A DNA stretch of 13,361 nucleotides from Candidatus Atribacter fermentans (GTDB lineage: Bacteria; Atribacterota; Atribacteria; Atribacterales; Atribacteraceae). Shown piece by piece: positions 6,390-13,328 of this stretch. Position numbers and translations under genes: made by a program. The notes beneath the pieces are model-generated. The model made no database searches. It was not told the DNA's origin and saw only the letters and a program-made list of their open reading frames with translations. The stretch covers positions 1 to 13,361 of the forward strand of contig JAAYUT010000276.1 of assembly GCA_012517485.1 (NCBI GenBank), given 5' to 3'. The stretch's first letter is position 1, and every line of letters starts with the position of its first letter.

Positions 6390-7829
6390 ATGAACTTGTG
6401 GGGAAGCCGAATGGGCAAAAATTTGGACCAAGAAGTTGCTGAATTTTCAACTTCAATCAATGAAGACCAACAATTTTATTGGTTTGATATTTTGGGTAGC
6501 CTTGCCCATTGTAAAATGCTTCAAAAAATTGAAATTTTAAACCAAACTGAAGCTCAACAGATCCAAAGAGGTCTTGTTCAAATATTACAGAATATGGAAA
6601 AAAATCAAATCGATCTTAGTATATATGAAGATATTCATAGCGCCGTTGAAATGAATTTGAAACAGATTATTGGAGAACCGGCTGAAAAGCTTCATACAGC
6701 AAGGAGCCGTAATGATCAAATTGTTCTTGATGAACGCTTATTTTTAAGAGAAAAAATCATTTATCTCATTCAGGGTATCAACGAATTTCAAAAAGGATTA
6801 TTAACTCTGGCTCAGAATTACCCAAGTTTAGTAATGCCCGGATATACTCATCTTCAGCCTGCACAACCGGTTCTTTTTGCTCATCATCTTTTGGCTTATT
6901 TTTTTATGCTTCAAAGAGACGCTGAGAGATTAAAAGATGCTCTCACTCGCCTTAATCAATTACCCTTAGGAGCGGGGGCATTAGCAGGGTCCTCGATTCC
7001 AATTGATCGAAAATTTGTGGCCGAGCTGCTGGCATTTCCTTTGGTTCAAATAAACAGCATGGATGTGGTTGCCGATCGGGATTATATTCTTGAAATTTTG
7101 AATGCATTATCGATTGCGTTTCTTCATTTAAGTCGTTTTGGTGAGGAAATAGTCCTTTGGAGTTCACCGGGTTTTCAATTTATTATTATAGATGATGCTT
7201 TTACGACTGGTTCTAGTATCATGCCTCAGAAAAAAAATCCGGATATCGCTGAGCTCATTAGAGGGAAGGCCGGTGAAATTATTGCATCTTGGGTCAGTTT
7301 AGCGGTAGCTTTGAAAGGAATTCCTTTGACTTATAATCGTGATTTACAACAGGATAAACCGCCCTTATTAAGGGCAATTCGTGAGTGCGAAAAAACTTTT
7401 CATATTGCAGCTCGCTTGATAAATAATATCCAACCCAATCAAGGAAAAATGGAAGCTGCCTTAAAGGATGGATTTCTTACTGCTACTGATCTCTGTGAAT
7501 ACTTAGTTGGGAAAGGCATTCCCTTTCGGAAAGCTCATGAAATAGTGGGTTCGATAGTACGTGAGCTGGCTTCTCAAGAAAAAAGCTTTCACGACCTGAA
7601 TTATGAAGAATTGAAAAGATATATTGATTGTATAGATCGGGAAGTTATGATAGTCCTGGAAGAAAAGCAATCAATAACCCGAAAGCGATCAGAGGGAAGT
7701 ACTTCACCTCAGGAAGTGGAAAAACAAATCGTCATTGCTCAGAAGCTTTTAGATCAATGGATGGTAAATAATACTCGATTAGTAAAAGAATGGCAGAGTA
7801 AATATGAGTTATTACTTAATGTAGAATAA
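6390..7829 (+). CDS. argH: Argininosuccinate lyase
   Basis: ArgH cleaves argininosuccinate to arginine and fumarate, the final step. It belongs to the fumarase/aspartase superfamily and acts as a homotetramer. From ATG 6390 the protein has 479 residues and begins MNLWGSR, matching the family's M-x-LWGGR opening. The open frame extends 41 codons upstream, but that part would translate the terminator and is rejected. Motifs are HTARSRNDQ (102-110), GYTHLQPAQP (151-160, with His154), NSMDVVADRDY (222-232) and the superfamily signature GSSIMPQKKNPD (274-285) containing the catalytic serine loop. Usual GGR is GSR here (residues 5-7). The SD is poor (GGTGG, 6380-6384). An intrinsic terminator and 318 bases separate it from argG. 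Confidence 0.95.
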   Translation: MNLWGSRMGKNLDQEVAEFSTSINEDQQFYWFDILGSLAHCKMLQKIEILNQTEAQQIQRGLVQILQNMEKNQIDLSIYEDIHSAVEMNLKQIIGEPAEKLHTARSRNDQIVLDERLFLREKIIYLIQGINEFQKGLLTLAQNYPSLVMPGYTHLQPAQPVLFAHHLLAYFFMLQRDAERLKDALTRLNQLPLGAGALAGSSIPIDRKFVAELLAFPLVQINSMDVVADRDYILEILNALSIAFLHLSRFGEEIVLWSSPGFQFIIIDDAFTTGSSIMPQKKNPDIAELIRGKAGEIIASWVSLAVALKGIPLTYNRDLQQDKPPLLRAIRECEKTFHIAARLINNIQPNQGKMEAALKDGFLTATDLCEYLVGKGIPFRKAHEIVGSIVRELASQEKSFHDLNYEELKRYIDCIDREVMIVLEEKQSITRKRSEGSTSPQEVEKQIVIAQKLLDQWMVNNTRLVKEWQSKYELLLNVE

Positions 7830-7936
7830 ACCTTTATGTCACGTTGTAGCATCAGTTGAGGATGAAAATATAGTTCAGAAATTAATTTTCCTCTTTAGCA
7901 AAGGGGGTTAATGGAATTTAGATTTATTTCTGCTCT

Positions 7937-7976
7937 GTCATTGCGAGGAGCGTCCTATGCGACGTGGCAATCTCAT
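7937..7976. repeat. REP-like element, type A variant
   Basis: This 40-base element aligns with the copies at 1-95 (GAGGAGCGTC core, GCGACGTG). Its outer arms changed together, from ATTCT/AGAAT to ATTGC/GCAAT, keeping the pairing. It is followed about 56 bases later by a type C repeat, as on the left of the arg cluster. Confidence 0.8.
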
Positions 7977-8032
7977 TTATCAAAATTTTTTAATGTTCCT
8001 TATTCATTATCTCAGGGTAACCTTTAAAAAAG

Positions 8033-8109
8033 AAAGGCACCCTCCCCGCCGTAAAACGGCACCCCTCCACGGAGGGGAATTGTTTGGTTTTATCCCAAAG
8101 GGTGAGGGA
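8033..8109. repeat. Composite hairpin repeat, type C, copy 2
   Basis: Nearly identical to 175-222 through GGAGGGGAAT, then diverging but keeping a TCCC/GGGA element (8093-8109). The first stem is GCCGT/ACGGC with loop AAA (8048-8060), against GCCGC/GCGGC in copy 1. This is a paired C-to-T and G-to-A change that keeps the stem. The second stem CCCCTC/GAGGGG is unchanged. It lies just upstream of the glnA leader. Confidence 0.8.
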
Positions 8110-8172
8110 AAAGAATGATATTTATATATATACTCATAACTTAGCAATAGATTTTGAGAGGAGTGTTTAACC

Positions 8173-9495
8173 GTGTCCTTAACCAGGGACGATATACTCA
8201 AATTAGTAAAAGAAATGGGCATTCAATTTCTTCGCTTACAGTTTGTTGATGTATTGGGTATTCCAAAAAACGTAGAAATACCAGTGAAACGTCTCCCCCA
8301 AGCTCTGAATGATGGGGTGAATTTTGATGGATCTTCAATAGAAGGGTTTGTTCGAATTGAAGAATCGGATATGAAGTTAATCCCAGATTTAGATACATTT
8401 ATGTTTTGTCCATGGGAAAAGGATGATCGGGTGGCGAGAATTATCTGCGATGTAAAAAAATCAGATGGGAATAATTTCGAAGGCTGTTCTCGTACGAATT
8501 TAAAAAGAATTTTGAATGAAATCAGGAATAAAGGTTTTAAAATGAATATTGGAACTGAAGCTGAATTTTTTATTTTCAAATGGGATGAGAAGGGAAAGCC
8601 TTACACAACTGATAAAGGGAGCTATTTTGATCTTCTTCCTCTCGATCATGAAGAACAACTACGACGAGATATGGTTATTGCTTTGGAAGAGCTTAATTTT
8701 AATATTGAGGCATCCCATCATGAAGTTGCTCCAGGGCAGCATGAAATAGACTTTCAGTATGGAGATGCATTGAAAATTGCTGATAATTTAATTACCCTTA
8801 AATTAGGGATAAAAACTTTAGCGATCCAAAATGGCTATGTAGCGACCTTCATGCCAAAACCGATTTATGGTGTTCCTGGTTCAGGAATGCATACCCATCT
8901 TTCTCTATTTCAAAACGGGGAAAATGCTTTTTATGATCCCAATTCACCTGATGGTTTAAGTAATATTGCTCGAGGTTTTATTGCCGGTTTACTTCAGCAC
9001 GCTCCAGCTTTTACCGCTATTATCAATCCTCTTATCAATTCCTATAAACGTTTAGTCCCTGGGTATGAGGCTCCAGTTTATATTGCTTGGGCTGAGAAAA
9101 ACCGAAGCCCACTGGTCAGAGTTCCTCCACAGAGAGGGGTGAGCACTCGTGCCGAACTCCGTAGTCCTGATCCATCCTGTAATCCTTATTTGGCTTTTTC
9201 AGTCATTATTCAATCAGGATTAGATGGAGTGGAAAAAGTTCTCAATCCTGGTAAGCCTTGCAACAATGTGAATCTTTATGAAATGAGTTGTGAGGAAAGA
9301 GAAGAATGGGGCATCCGAAATTTACCCCGAAATTTGGGCGAAGCTTTAGAAGAGTTAGAAAAAGATGAAATAGTTCAACATGCTCTCACACCTCATATTT
9401 TAGATTATTTCTTAAATGCTAAGCGAAGAGAATGGGAAGAATTTCAAAGAATGGTTCATCCCTGGGAAATTGATCGTTATCTTGAATTATTTTGA
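8173..9495 (+). CDS. glnA: Glutamine synthetase type I (short, GSI-alpha-like)
   Basis: GlnA makes glutamine from glutamate, ammonia and ATP as a dodecamer in the cytoplasm. At 440 residues it matches the Bacillus/Thermotoga GSI-alpha type, lacking the insertion and adenylylation tyrosine of GSI-beta. Motifs include NFDGSSIEGFVRIEESD (50-66), in which Arg61 corresponds to the feedback-inhibition arginine of the Bacillus enzyme; GTEAEFF (127-133) metal-binding glutamates; SHHEVAPGQHE (181-191); the ATP-binding KPIYGVPGSGMHTHLS (229-244); and NRSPLVRVP with RAELRSPDPSCNPYLAF further on. Translation starts at GTG 8173, led by AGGAG (8159-8163). In GSI-alpha organisms control is by glutamine feedback and GlnR-type regulators. 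No GlnR operator was identified. It stands alone, convergent with mnmG. Confidence 0.96.
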   Translation: MSLTRDDILKLVKEMGIQFLRLQFVDVLGIPKNVEIPVKRLPQALNDGVNFDGSSIEGFVRIEESDMKLIPDLDTFMFCPWEKDDRVARIICDVKKSDGNNFEGCSRTNLKRILNEIRNKGFKMNIGTEAEFFIFKWDEKGKPYTTDKGSYFDLLPLDHEEQLRRDMVIALEELNFNIEASHHEVAPGQHEIDFQYGDALKIADNLITLKLGIKTLAIQNGYVATFMPKPIYGVPGSGMHTHLSLFQNGENAFYDPNSPDGLSNIARGFIAGLLQHAPAFTAIINPLINSYKRLVPGYEAPVYIAWAEKNRSPLVRVPPQRGVSTRAELRSPDPSCNPYLAFSVIIQSGLDGVEKVLNPGKPCNNVNLYEMSCEEREEWGIRNLPRNLGEALEELEKDEIVQHALTPHILDYFLNAKRREWEEFQRMVHPWEIDRYLELF

Positions 9496-9514
9496 TCCTT
9501 GAACTATCTATAAA

Positions 9515-9528
9515 CTTGATAAATCAAG
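9515..9528. terminator. Weak hairpin between convergent glnA and mnmG
   Basis: CTTGAT (9515-9520) and ATCAAG (9523-9528) form a perfect palindrome in the 70 bases between the two stop codons. The usable stem is about five pairs and no strong T run follows on either strand. It could be a shared weak terminator. Confidence is low. Confidence 0.25.
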
Positions 9529-9565
9529 CCCTACTAAAAATATTTTAAAAATTAAAGGTGTCAAT

Positions 9566-11440
9566 TTATTTTTCCTCTTTTCGAAATTTTTCTAAAAGAA
9601 TCAGTAAGGCAGCAAGGTCAGAAGGGGTAACTCCCCTGATTCTCGACGCTTGTCCTAAAGTAGTGGGACGTAAAGCTTCCAGTTGTTCTTGAGCTTCACG
9701 AGATAAGATTTTGAGTTGATTAAATGGAAAATGAGGTGGGATTGGTCGATTTTCCATTTGACGGAATTCTTCAACCGATTTAATCTGCCTCTCGATGTAC
9801 CCACGATATTTGGTTTGTATTTCAACTTCTTCAATGATGGCAGGAGAAAGAAAAGGTCGGTCAGGATCAAAAGGAGAAAGGTCATAATAATTTATTTGTG
9901 GTCTAGTGAGAATAGTGTTTAGTCGAGTTGGTTCTGATAAGGGACGAGTATGTTTTTTTTCTAAAAGTTGGTTTAAATCTGTTGATGGAAAAATATTCGT
10001 TTTTTCAAGACGTTTTATTTCTTGAGAAATGAGGTTTTTCTTTTCTTGAATCATTTGATATCGATTCAATGAAATTGTTCCCACTTGGTATCCATATTCA
10101 GCTAATCGAACATCAGCATTGCTATGGCGAATAAGAAGTCGGTATTCAACTTTACCGGTTCGAAGTCGATATGGTTCTTGGACTCCTTTTGTGACCAAGT
10201 CATCAACCATAACTCCTATATAACTCTCGTCACGTTGTAAAACTATAACTGGTTTATTTTGAGCATAGCGTCCAGCATTTATTCCGGCCAAGATCCCCTG
10301 ACCAGCAGCTTCCTCATATCCTGATGTTCCATTAATTTGTCCAGCAAAAAAGAGTCCTGGAATGAGTTTGCTTTCCAAAGACGATTTAAGCTGAGTAGGT
10401 AGGATAATATCATATTCAATTCCATATCCTGGGCGTATAATATGGCAGTTTTCTAATCCGGATATAGAATGAAGAATTTGCCATTGAACTTCTTCAGGAA
10501 GTGATGTGAAAACTCCTTGAACGTAAATTTCATTGCTATTTTCACCTTCTGGTTCAAGAAAAACCAAGTGACTGATCCGATCAGGGAAACGATATACTTT
10601 ATCTTCTAAAGAAGGGCATTCTCGAACCGGAGAACTATCGCTAAATTGATAGAGAAGAGGCGACCGGTTAAAATTTTTCCGGATAATTTCACAGGTATTT
10701 TGATTGGTTCGGGTTAAAAAAACAGATGATCCTTCATAAACCCGAGGTGTACTTTCCCAAGAAAAACAAAGAGGTTGTTCATCACTTTTTTGTTCTTCAC
10801 ATTTTTTAAAATCAATGGTTCTTTTGTCAATCCGTGGCGGTGTGCAAGTATTTAAACGAAGAATTTTAAAACCTTTTTGACGAAGTGCTTGACTGAGATG
10901 ATTTGCCGGGAATTCACCCTGTCGACCGGCTGGATAACTTATCTCACCGATTCTAATTACTCCATTCAGAAAAGTACCAGTTGCTATTACAACTGCGCGA
11001 CACTGAAATTGAGTGCCCTGAAAAGTTTTAACTCCAGCTATTTCACCATTGGAATTTAATACTATGTCGGATGCCTCTCCTTGGAAAATAGACAATAATG
11101 GAGTTTTTTCTAAGTATTTTCGGATTATTAAACTATACCGATCTCGTTGCGTTTGAGCACGGAGAGTTTGAACAGCAGGACCTTTGCCGGTATTTACTTT
11201 TTTAATATGTAGGGTACATTGGTCGGTTGCTTTGGCCATTAACCCCCCCAACGCATCAATTTCCATTACTACGTGTCCTTTTCCTGGTCCTCCAATTGCA
11301 GGATTGCAGGGCATGAGAGCTATATGGTGAATTGAGCTTGTAATCAAAAGAGTTTTTAATCCCATCAGCGCTGAAATATGTGCGGCTTCTGAACCAGCAT
11401 GGCCTCCACCAATGACAATCACATCGTACTGATAACCCAT
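9566..11440 (-). CDS. mnmG: tRNA uridine-5-carboxymethylaminomethyl(34) synthesis enzyme MnmG
   Basis: MnmG (GidA), with MnmE, installs the aminomethyl-type group on wobble U34 of tRNAs reading NNA/NNG codons, using FAD, NADH and methylene-tetrahydrofolate. From ATG 11440 the protein is 624 residues, matching the long MnmG form rather than shorter TrmFO. AGGTGAG at 11454-11448 supports this start over a GTG four codons upstream. The FAD loop IGGGHAG is at residues 10-16. CNPAIGGPGKGH (45-56) contains the conserved Cys45, and FLEPEG is at 294-299. NGTSGYEEAAGQG and EYRLLIRHSNADVRL follow, then the C-terminal tRNA-binding part. Two signature blocks differ from the norm: TCTPPRI (198-204; usually TGTPPRI) and SPVRECPSLED (270-280; usually GPRYCPSIED), though Cys275 is kept. 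mnmE is not in the window. Confidence 0.95.
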   Translation of the reverse strand: MGYQYDVIVIGGGHAGSEAAHISALMGLKTLLITSSIHHIALMPCNPAIGGPGKGHVVMEIDALGGLMAKATDQCTLHIKKVNTGKGPAVQTLRAQTQRDRYSLIIRKYLEKTPLLSIFQGEASDIVLNSNGEIAGVKTFQGTQFQCRAVVIATGTFLNGVIRIGEISYPAGRQGEFPANHLSQALRQKGFKILRLNTCTPPRIDKRTIDFKKCEEQKSDEQPLCFSWESTPRVYEGSSVFLTRTNQNTCEIIRKNFNRSPLLYQFSDSSPVRECPSLEDKVYRFPDRISHLVFLEPEGENSNEIYVQGVFTSLPEEVQWQILHSISGLENCHIIRPGYGIEYDIILPTQLKSSLESKLIPGLFFAGQINGTSGYEEAAGQGILAGINAGRYAQNKPVIVLQRDESYIGVMVDDLVTKGVQEPYRLRTGKVEYRLLIRHSNADVRLAEYGYQVGTISLNRYQMIQEKKNLISQEIKRLEKTNIFPSTDLNQLLEKKHTRPLSEPTRLNTILTRPQINYYDLSPFDPDRPFLSPAIIEEVEIQTKYRGYIERQIKSVEEFRQMENRPIPPHFPFNQLKILSREAQEQLEALRPTTLGQASRIRGVTPSDLAALLILLEKFRKEEK

Positions 11441-11499
11441 AAAATAACTCACCTTTCATTCGAAAAAAAGTAACGAGTATTTAAGCAACATTGCCCAGT

Positions 11500-11525
11500 T
11501 TCAGATATCATCAATGATTTCTGAA
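11500..11525. promoter_or_regulatory. 26-base dyad upstream of mnmG, possible operator
   Basis: TTCAGATATCATC and AATGATTTCTGAA are inverted copies, with 11 of 13 symmetric positions pairing. It lies 60-85 bases upstream of the mnmG start and about 200 bases before the divergent asparaginase gene. It is AT-rich and without a T run, so an operator is more likely than a terminator. No matching regulator is known. Confidence 0.3.
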
Positions 11526-11654
11526 GAGAAAGTTTAGCATTTCCGCTGCTTCTTGTCACTTTTAAGAACAGGGTAAGTAATAAAAAATATTGATTGAACA
11601 AAGGAAAGAGGGATTGAGGAGTAAAATGAAACTATACTGAATAAAGGAACATTG

Positions 11655-11663
11655 TGATAAAAT
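11655..11663 (+). promoter_or_regulatory. Candidate extended -10 promoter for the asparaginase gene
   Basis: TGATAAAAT fits an extended -10 (TG, one base, then TAAAAT at 11658-11663, five of six matches to TATAAT), about 63 bases before the start codon. No good -35 was found at 16-18 bases, as is tolerated for extended -10 promoters. Confidence 0.35.
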
Positions 11664-11725
11664 GATAGCCGATTGAATTTCCTTCTTGTATCTTTCCCAT
11701 AGGAAAATAGGATGGTGGATACCGA

Positions 11726-12631
11726 ATGCTCATAATGGTTCATGGTGGAATCTATGTTGAAGAAATTCCGGAAATCGCTGATGTCTTAAAAAGTGCTTGT
11801 TTAGTTGGTCGTGAAATTTTAATGCAAAAAGAAGCAGTTGATGCTGTCGAAGGAGCAGTAAAGGTATTGGAAGATGACCCTCGTTTAGATGCTGGTACCG
11901 GATCATATCCTAATCTCCTGGGTGAAATTGAAATGTCAGCCAGTATCATGAAAGATGATTTTTCTTGTGGGGGGGTTGCTGCAATAAAAAATATAAAAAA
12001 TCCAATTTCTGTAGCTCGAGGAGTCATGGAACAAACCAAACATGTCTTATTGGTTGGGGAAGGTGCAAATCTTTTTGCCAGGTTGTTAGGATTCGAACCT
12101 TACAATCCGATGGCTGATCTTACTATTACAACTCTTCGAAAAGCAATTGAAATTGCTGAAAAAGAAAAAAATTCTATTTATCATTACTATTTAGAAAGAG
12201 CCCGATTATCTCTCCAAACTCTTCAATTAGGAACAGTAGGATCTGTTGCAATCGATAGCAAAAAACAAAAAGCAGCGGCAACTTCAACTGGTGGAATTGA
12301 AATGCAACTGCCAGGGCGAGTTGGAGACTCTCCATTAATTGGTTTAGGAAACTTTGCAGGAGAATGGGGTGCAGTATCGATGACTGGAGCTGGAGAAGGG
12401 ATAATTAAATTAGGCTTAGCCCGGAAAATCGCCGATTGGATGGAAGAGATGAGTGCTCAAAGTGCGGTTGATCGGGGAATGGCTTTAGCAAAGAAATATA
12501 ATGTTGTATGTGGAACTATCGCTCTCAGCTATCGAGAAGAGATTGGTATTGGAAATAATGGAGGAAAAATTAGCTTTGCATTTTGGAAGGATGGCATGCA
12601 AGAGCCATATACCTATAAAGATTCTCAATAA
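11726..12631 (+). CDS. Plant-type L-asparaginase / isoaspartyl peptidase (Ntn hydrolase)
   Basis: This family matures by self-cleavage before a threonine and hydrolyses asparagine and/or beta-aspartyl (isoaspartyl) dipeptides in the cytoplasm. The 301-residue protein has VHGG near the N-terminus (5-8), DAGTGSYPNLLGEIEMSASI (55-74) matching the family's N/DAG-G block, and GTVGSVAID (169-177) with Thr170 as the predicted nucleophile. STGG (187-190), GRVGDSP (197-203) and TGAGE (220-224) follow. All key residues of an active enzyme are present. Whether asparagine or isoaspartyl peptide is the main substrate cannot be decided, so no symbol is given (iaaA or ansA-like). The start ATG 11726 has GGTGG at 11714-11718; ATG 11735 is an alternative three codons in. 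There is no signal peptide. Confidence 0.9.
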   Translation: MLIMVHGGIYVEEIPEIADVLKSACLVGREILMQKEAVDAVEGAVKVLEDDPRLDAGTGSYPNLLGEIEMSASIMKDDFSCGGVAAIKNIKNPISVARGVMEQTKHVLLVGEGANLFARLLGFEPYNPMADLTITTLRKAIEIAEKEKNSIYHYYLERARLSLQTLQLGTVGSVAIDSKKQKAAATSTGGIEMQLPGRVGDSPLIGLGNFAGEWGAVSMTGAGEGIIKLGLARKIADWMEEMSAQSAVDRGMALAKKYNVVCGTIALSYREEIGIGNNGGKISFAFWKDGMQEPYTYKDSQ

Positions 12632-12645
12632 TAAATTAATTTATT
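12630..12645. terminator. All-AT 16-base palindrome after the asparaginase stop
   Basis: AATAAATTAATTTATT is a perfect palindrome beginning within the stop codon and followed by TTCTTCTT. The stem has no G-C pairs, so termination would be weak. It is the only terminator-like signal before the tRNA promoter. Confidence 0.25.
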
Positions 12646-12664
12646 TCTTCTTGGTTTTAAAATC

Positions 12665-12692
12665 TTGACGAATAGTCCTGGTATGTTATAAT
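12665..12692 (+). promoter_or_regulatory. Strong housekeeping promoter for tRNA-Gly
   Basis: TTGACG (12665-12670, five of six matches) and a perfect TATAAT (12687-12692) are 16 bases apart, with TG at 12684-12685 giving an extended -10. A CCCC run (12693-12696) forms a G+C-rich discriminator, typical of stable-RNA promoters under growth-rate control. The start point is predicted near 12699. It is the best promoter in the window. Confidence 0.85.
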
Positions 12693-12710
12693 CCCCAACA
12701 GGAAAATTGA

Positions 12711-12786
12711 GCGGGAATAGCTCAGCTGGTAGAGCTCCAGCCTTCCAAGCTGGTTGTCGCGGGTTCGAGTCCCGTTTCCCGCTCCA
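12711..12786 (+). tRNA. tRNA-Gly (anticodon TCC)
   Basis: The acceptor arm GCGGGAA (12711-12717) pairs with TTCCCGC (12776-12782), followed by T and an encoded CCA (12784-12786). The anticodon stem is CCAGC/GCTGG, with loop CTTCCAA giving anticodon TCC at 12744-12746. The T arm GCGGG-TTCGAGT-CCCGT is canonical. It reads GGA and GGG codons. Its U34 is a known class of MnmG/MnmE target, which links it to mnmG nearby. T5 directly follows CCA. Confidence 0.97.
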
Positions 12787-12924
12787 TTTTTAAAGAAAGA
12801 AACTTCGATTTCCTCGAAAATAACCAATAAATAAAACACCCAAAGTTTAAATACGAGTTTTCATTTTTATTTGCTTAGACTTGTCTTAATGTCCTGAAAC
12901 GATACCAGAGGAAGATGAAAATAG

Positions 12925-12969
12925 TTTTCCTCTCACCCTGGTCCTCTCCAACGAAGGGGCGAAGGAAAA
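12925..12969. repeat. Imperfect hairpin element (type D)
   Basis: TTTTCCT (12925-12931) pairs with AGGAAAA (12963-12969), and in the same register CCCT (12936-12939) pairs with AGGG (12955-12958), separated by an internal loop. The CTCACCCTGG-CCTCTCC wording resembles dispersed bacterial intergenic repeats. Only one copy is in the window, so calling it a repeat is inference. Confidence 0.4.
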
Positions 12970-13020
12970 AATCTCCCACCTTTTGAAAAGATGAATAGGG
13001 GGATTTGATTTTTTTCTACT

Positions 13021-13130
13021 CCGTCACGACGAGGTAGATCTTATGCGACATGGCAACTTCATTTTTTTATTTTGTCACTTGAAAGGTCTTGCGGTTTCTC
13101 CCTGACAGACGATATGAGAATCTTATTTTT
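13021..13130. repeat. Two decayed type A REP-like elements
   Basis: 13021-13062 keeps CCGTCA, GCGAC and GGCAA-TTCAT in the right order but its outer arms no longer pair. About 13074-13130 keeps GTCA at one end and GACGATATGAGAATCT at the other, with an altered centre. Both look like old copies losing their palindrome. Confidence 0.5.
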
Positions 13131-13161
13131 AAATATTTTCAAAAGAATAAAAACTAAAAAA

Positions 13162-13328
13162 GATGAGATCCTCACGCCCTCAAAAATCGAGGGCTCAGGA
13201 TGACGCTTGGGGTGTCAGATGAGATCCTCACACCCTCGAAAAGCGAGGGCTCAGGATGACGCTTGGGGTGTCAGATGAGATCCTCACGCCCTCGAAAAGC
13301 GAGGGCTCAGGATGACGCTTGGGGTGTG
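13162..13328. repeat. Tandem array: three 56-base units of type B palindrome
   Basis: Units start at 13162, 13218 and 13274. Each has a 44-base palindromic part (GATGAGATCCTCAC, then a stem and loop, then GAGGGCTCAGGATGACG) followed by a 12-base spacer CTTGGGGTGTCA. The third spacer ends in GAG instead. Copies differ at only a few bases in the loop and the first stem base (GCCCTC or ACCCTC). The near identity suggests recent duplication. This is not a CRISPR array, because the spacers are identical. Confidence 0.85.

Larger units (their letters stand above)
7830..8172. other. Intergenic region between argH and glnA
   Basis: The 343 bases hold a REP-like element (7937-7976) and a type C composite repeat (8033-8109), with no believable gene. 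No clear terminator for argH was found. TATACT (8129-8134), in a TA-rich run upstream of the glnA SD, could be a -10 box, but no matching -35 is visible. Confidence 0.6.

Noticed and set aside
11441..11452. GTG start for mnmG, four codons upstream
   Set aside because: The SD AGGTGAG overlaps this GTG and is correctly spaced only for ATG 11440.
11614..11638. TTGAGG and TATACT as a promoter for the asparaginase gene
   Set aside because: The spacing is only 13 bases, too short for a sigma-70 type promoter.
12657..12839. A 60-residue minus-strand open frame with a GNGTRTRDNQLGRLELYQLSYSR-like stretch
   Set aside because: It is the antisense translation of the tRNA-Gly gene, a well-known source of false protein annotations.
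13162..13328. CRISPR array
   Set aside because: Only three units, a long internal palindrome, and identical spacers; no cas gene nearby.
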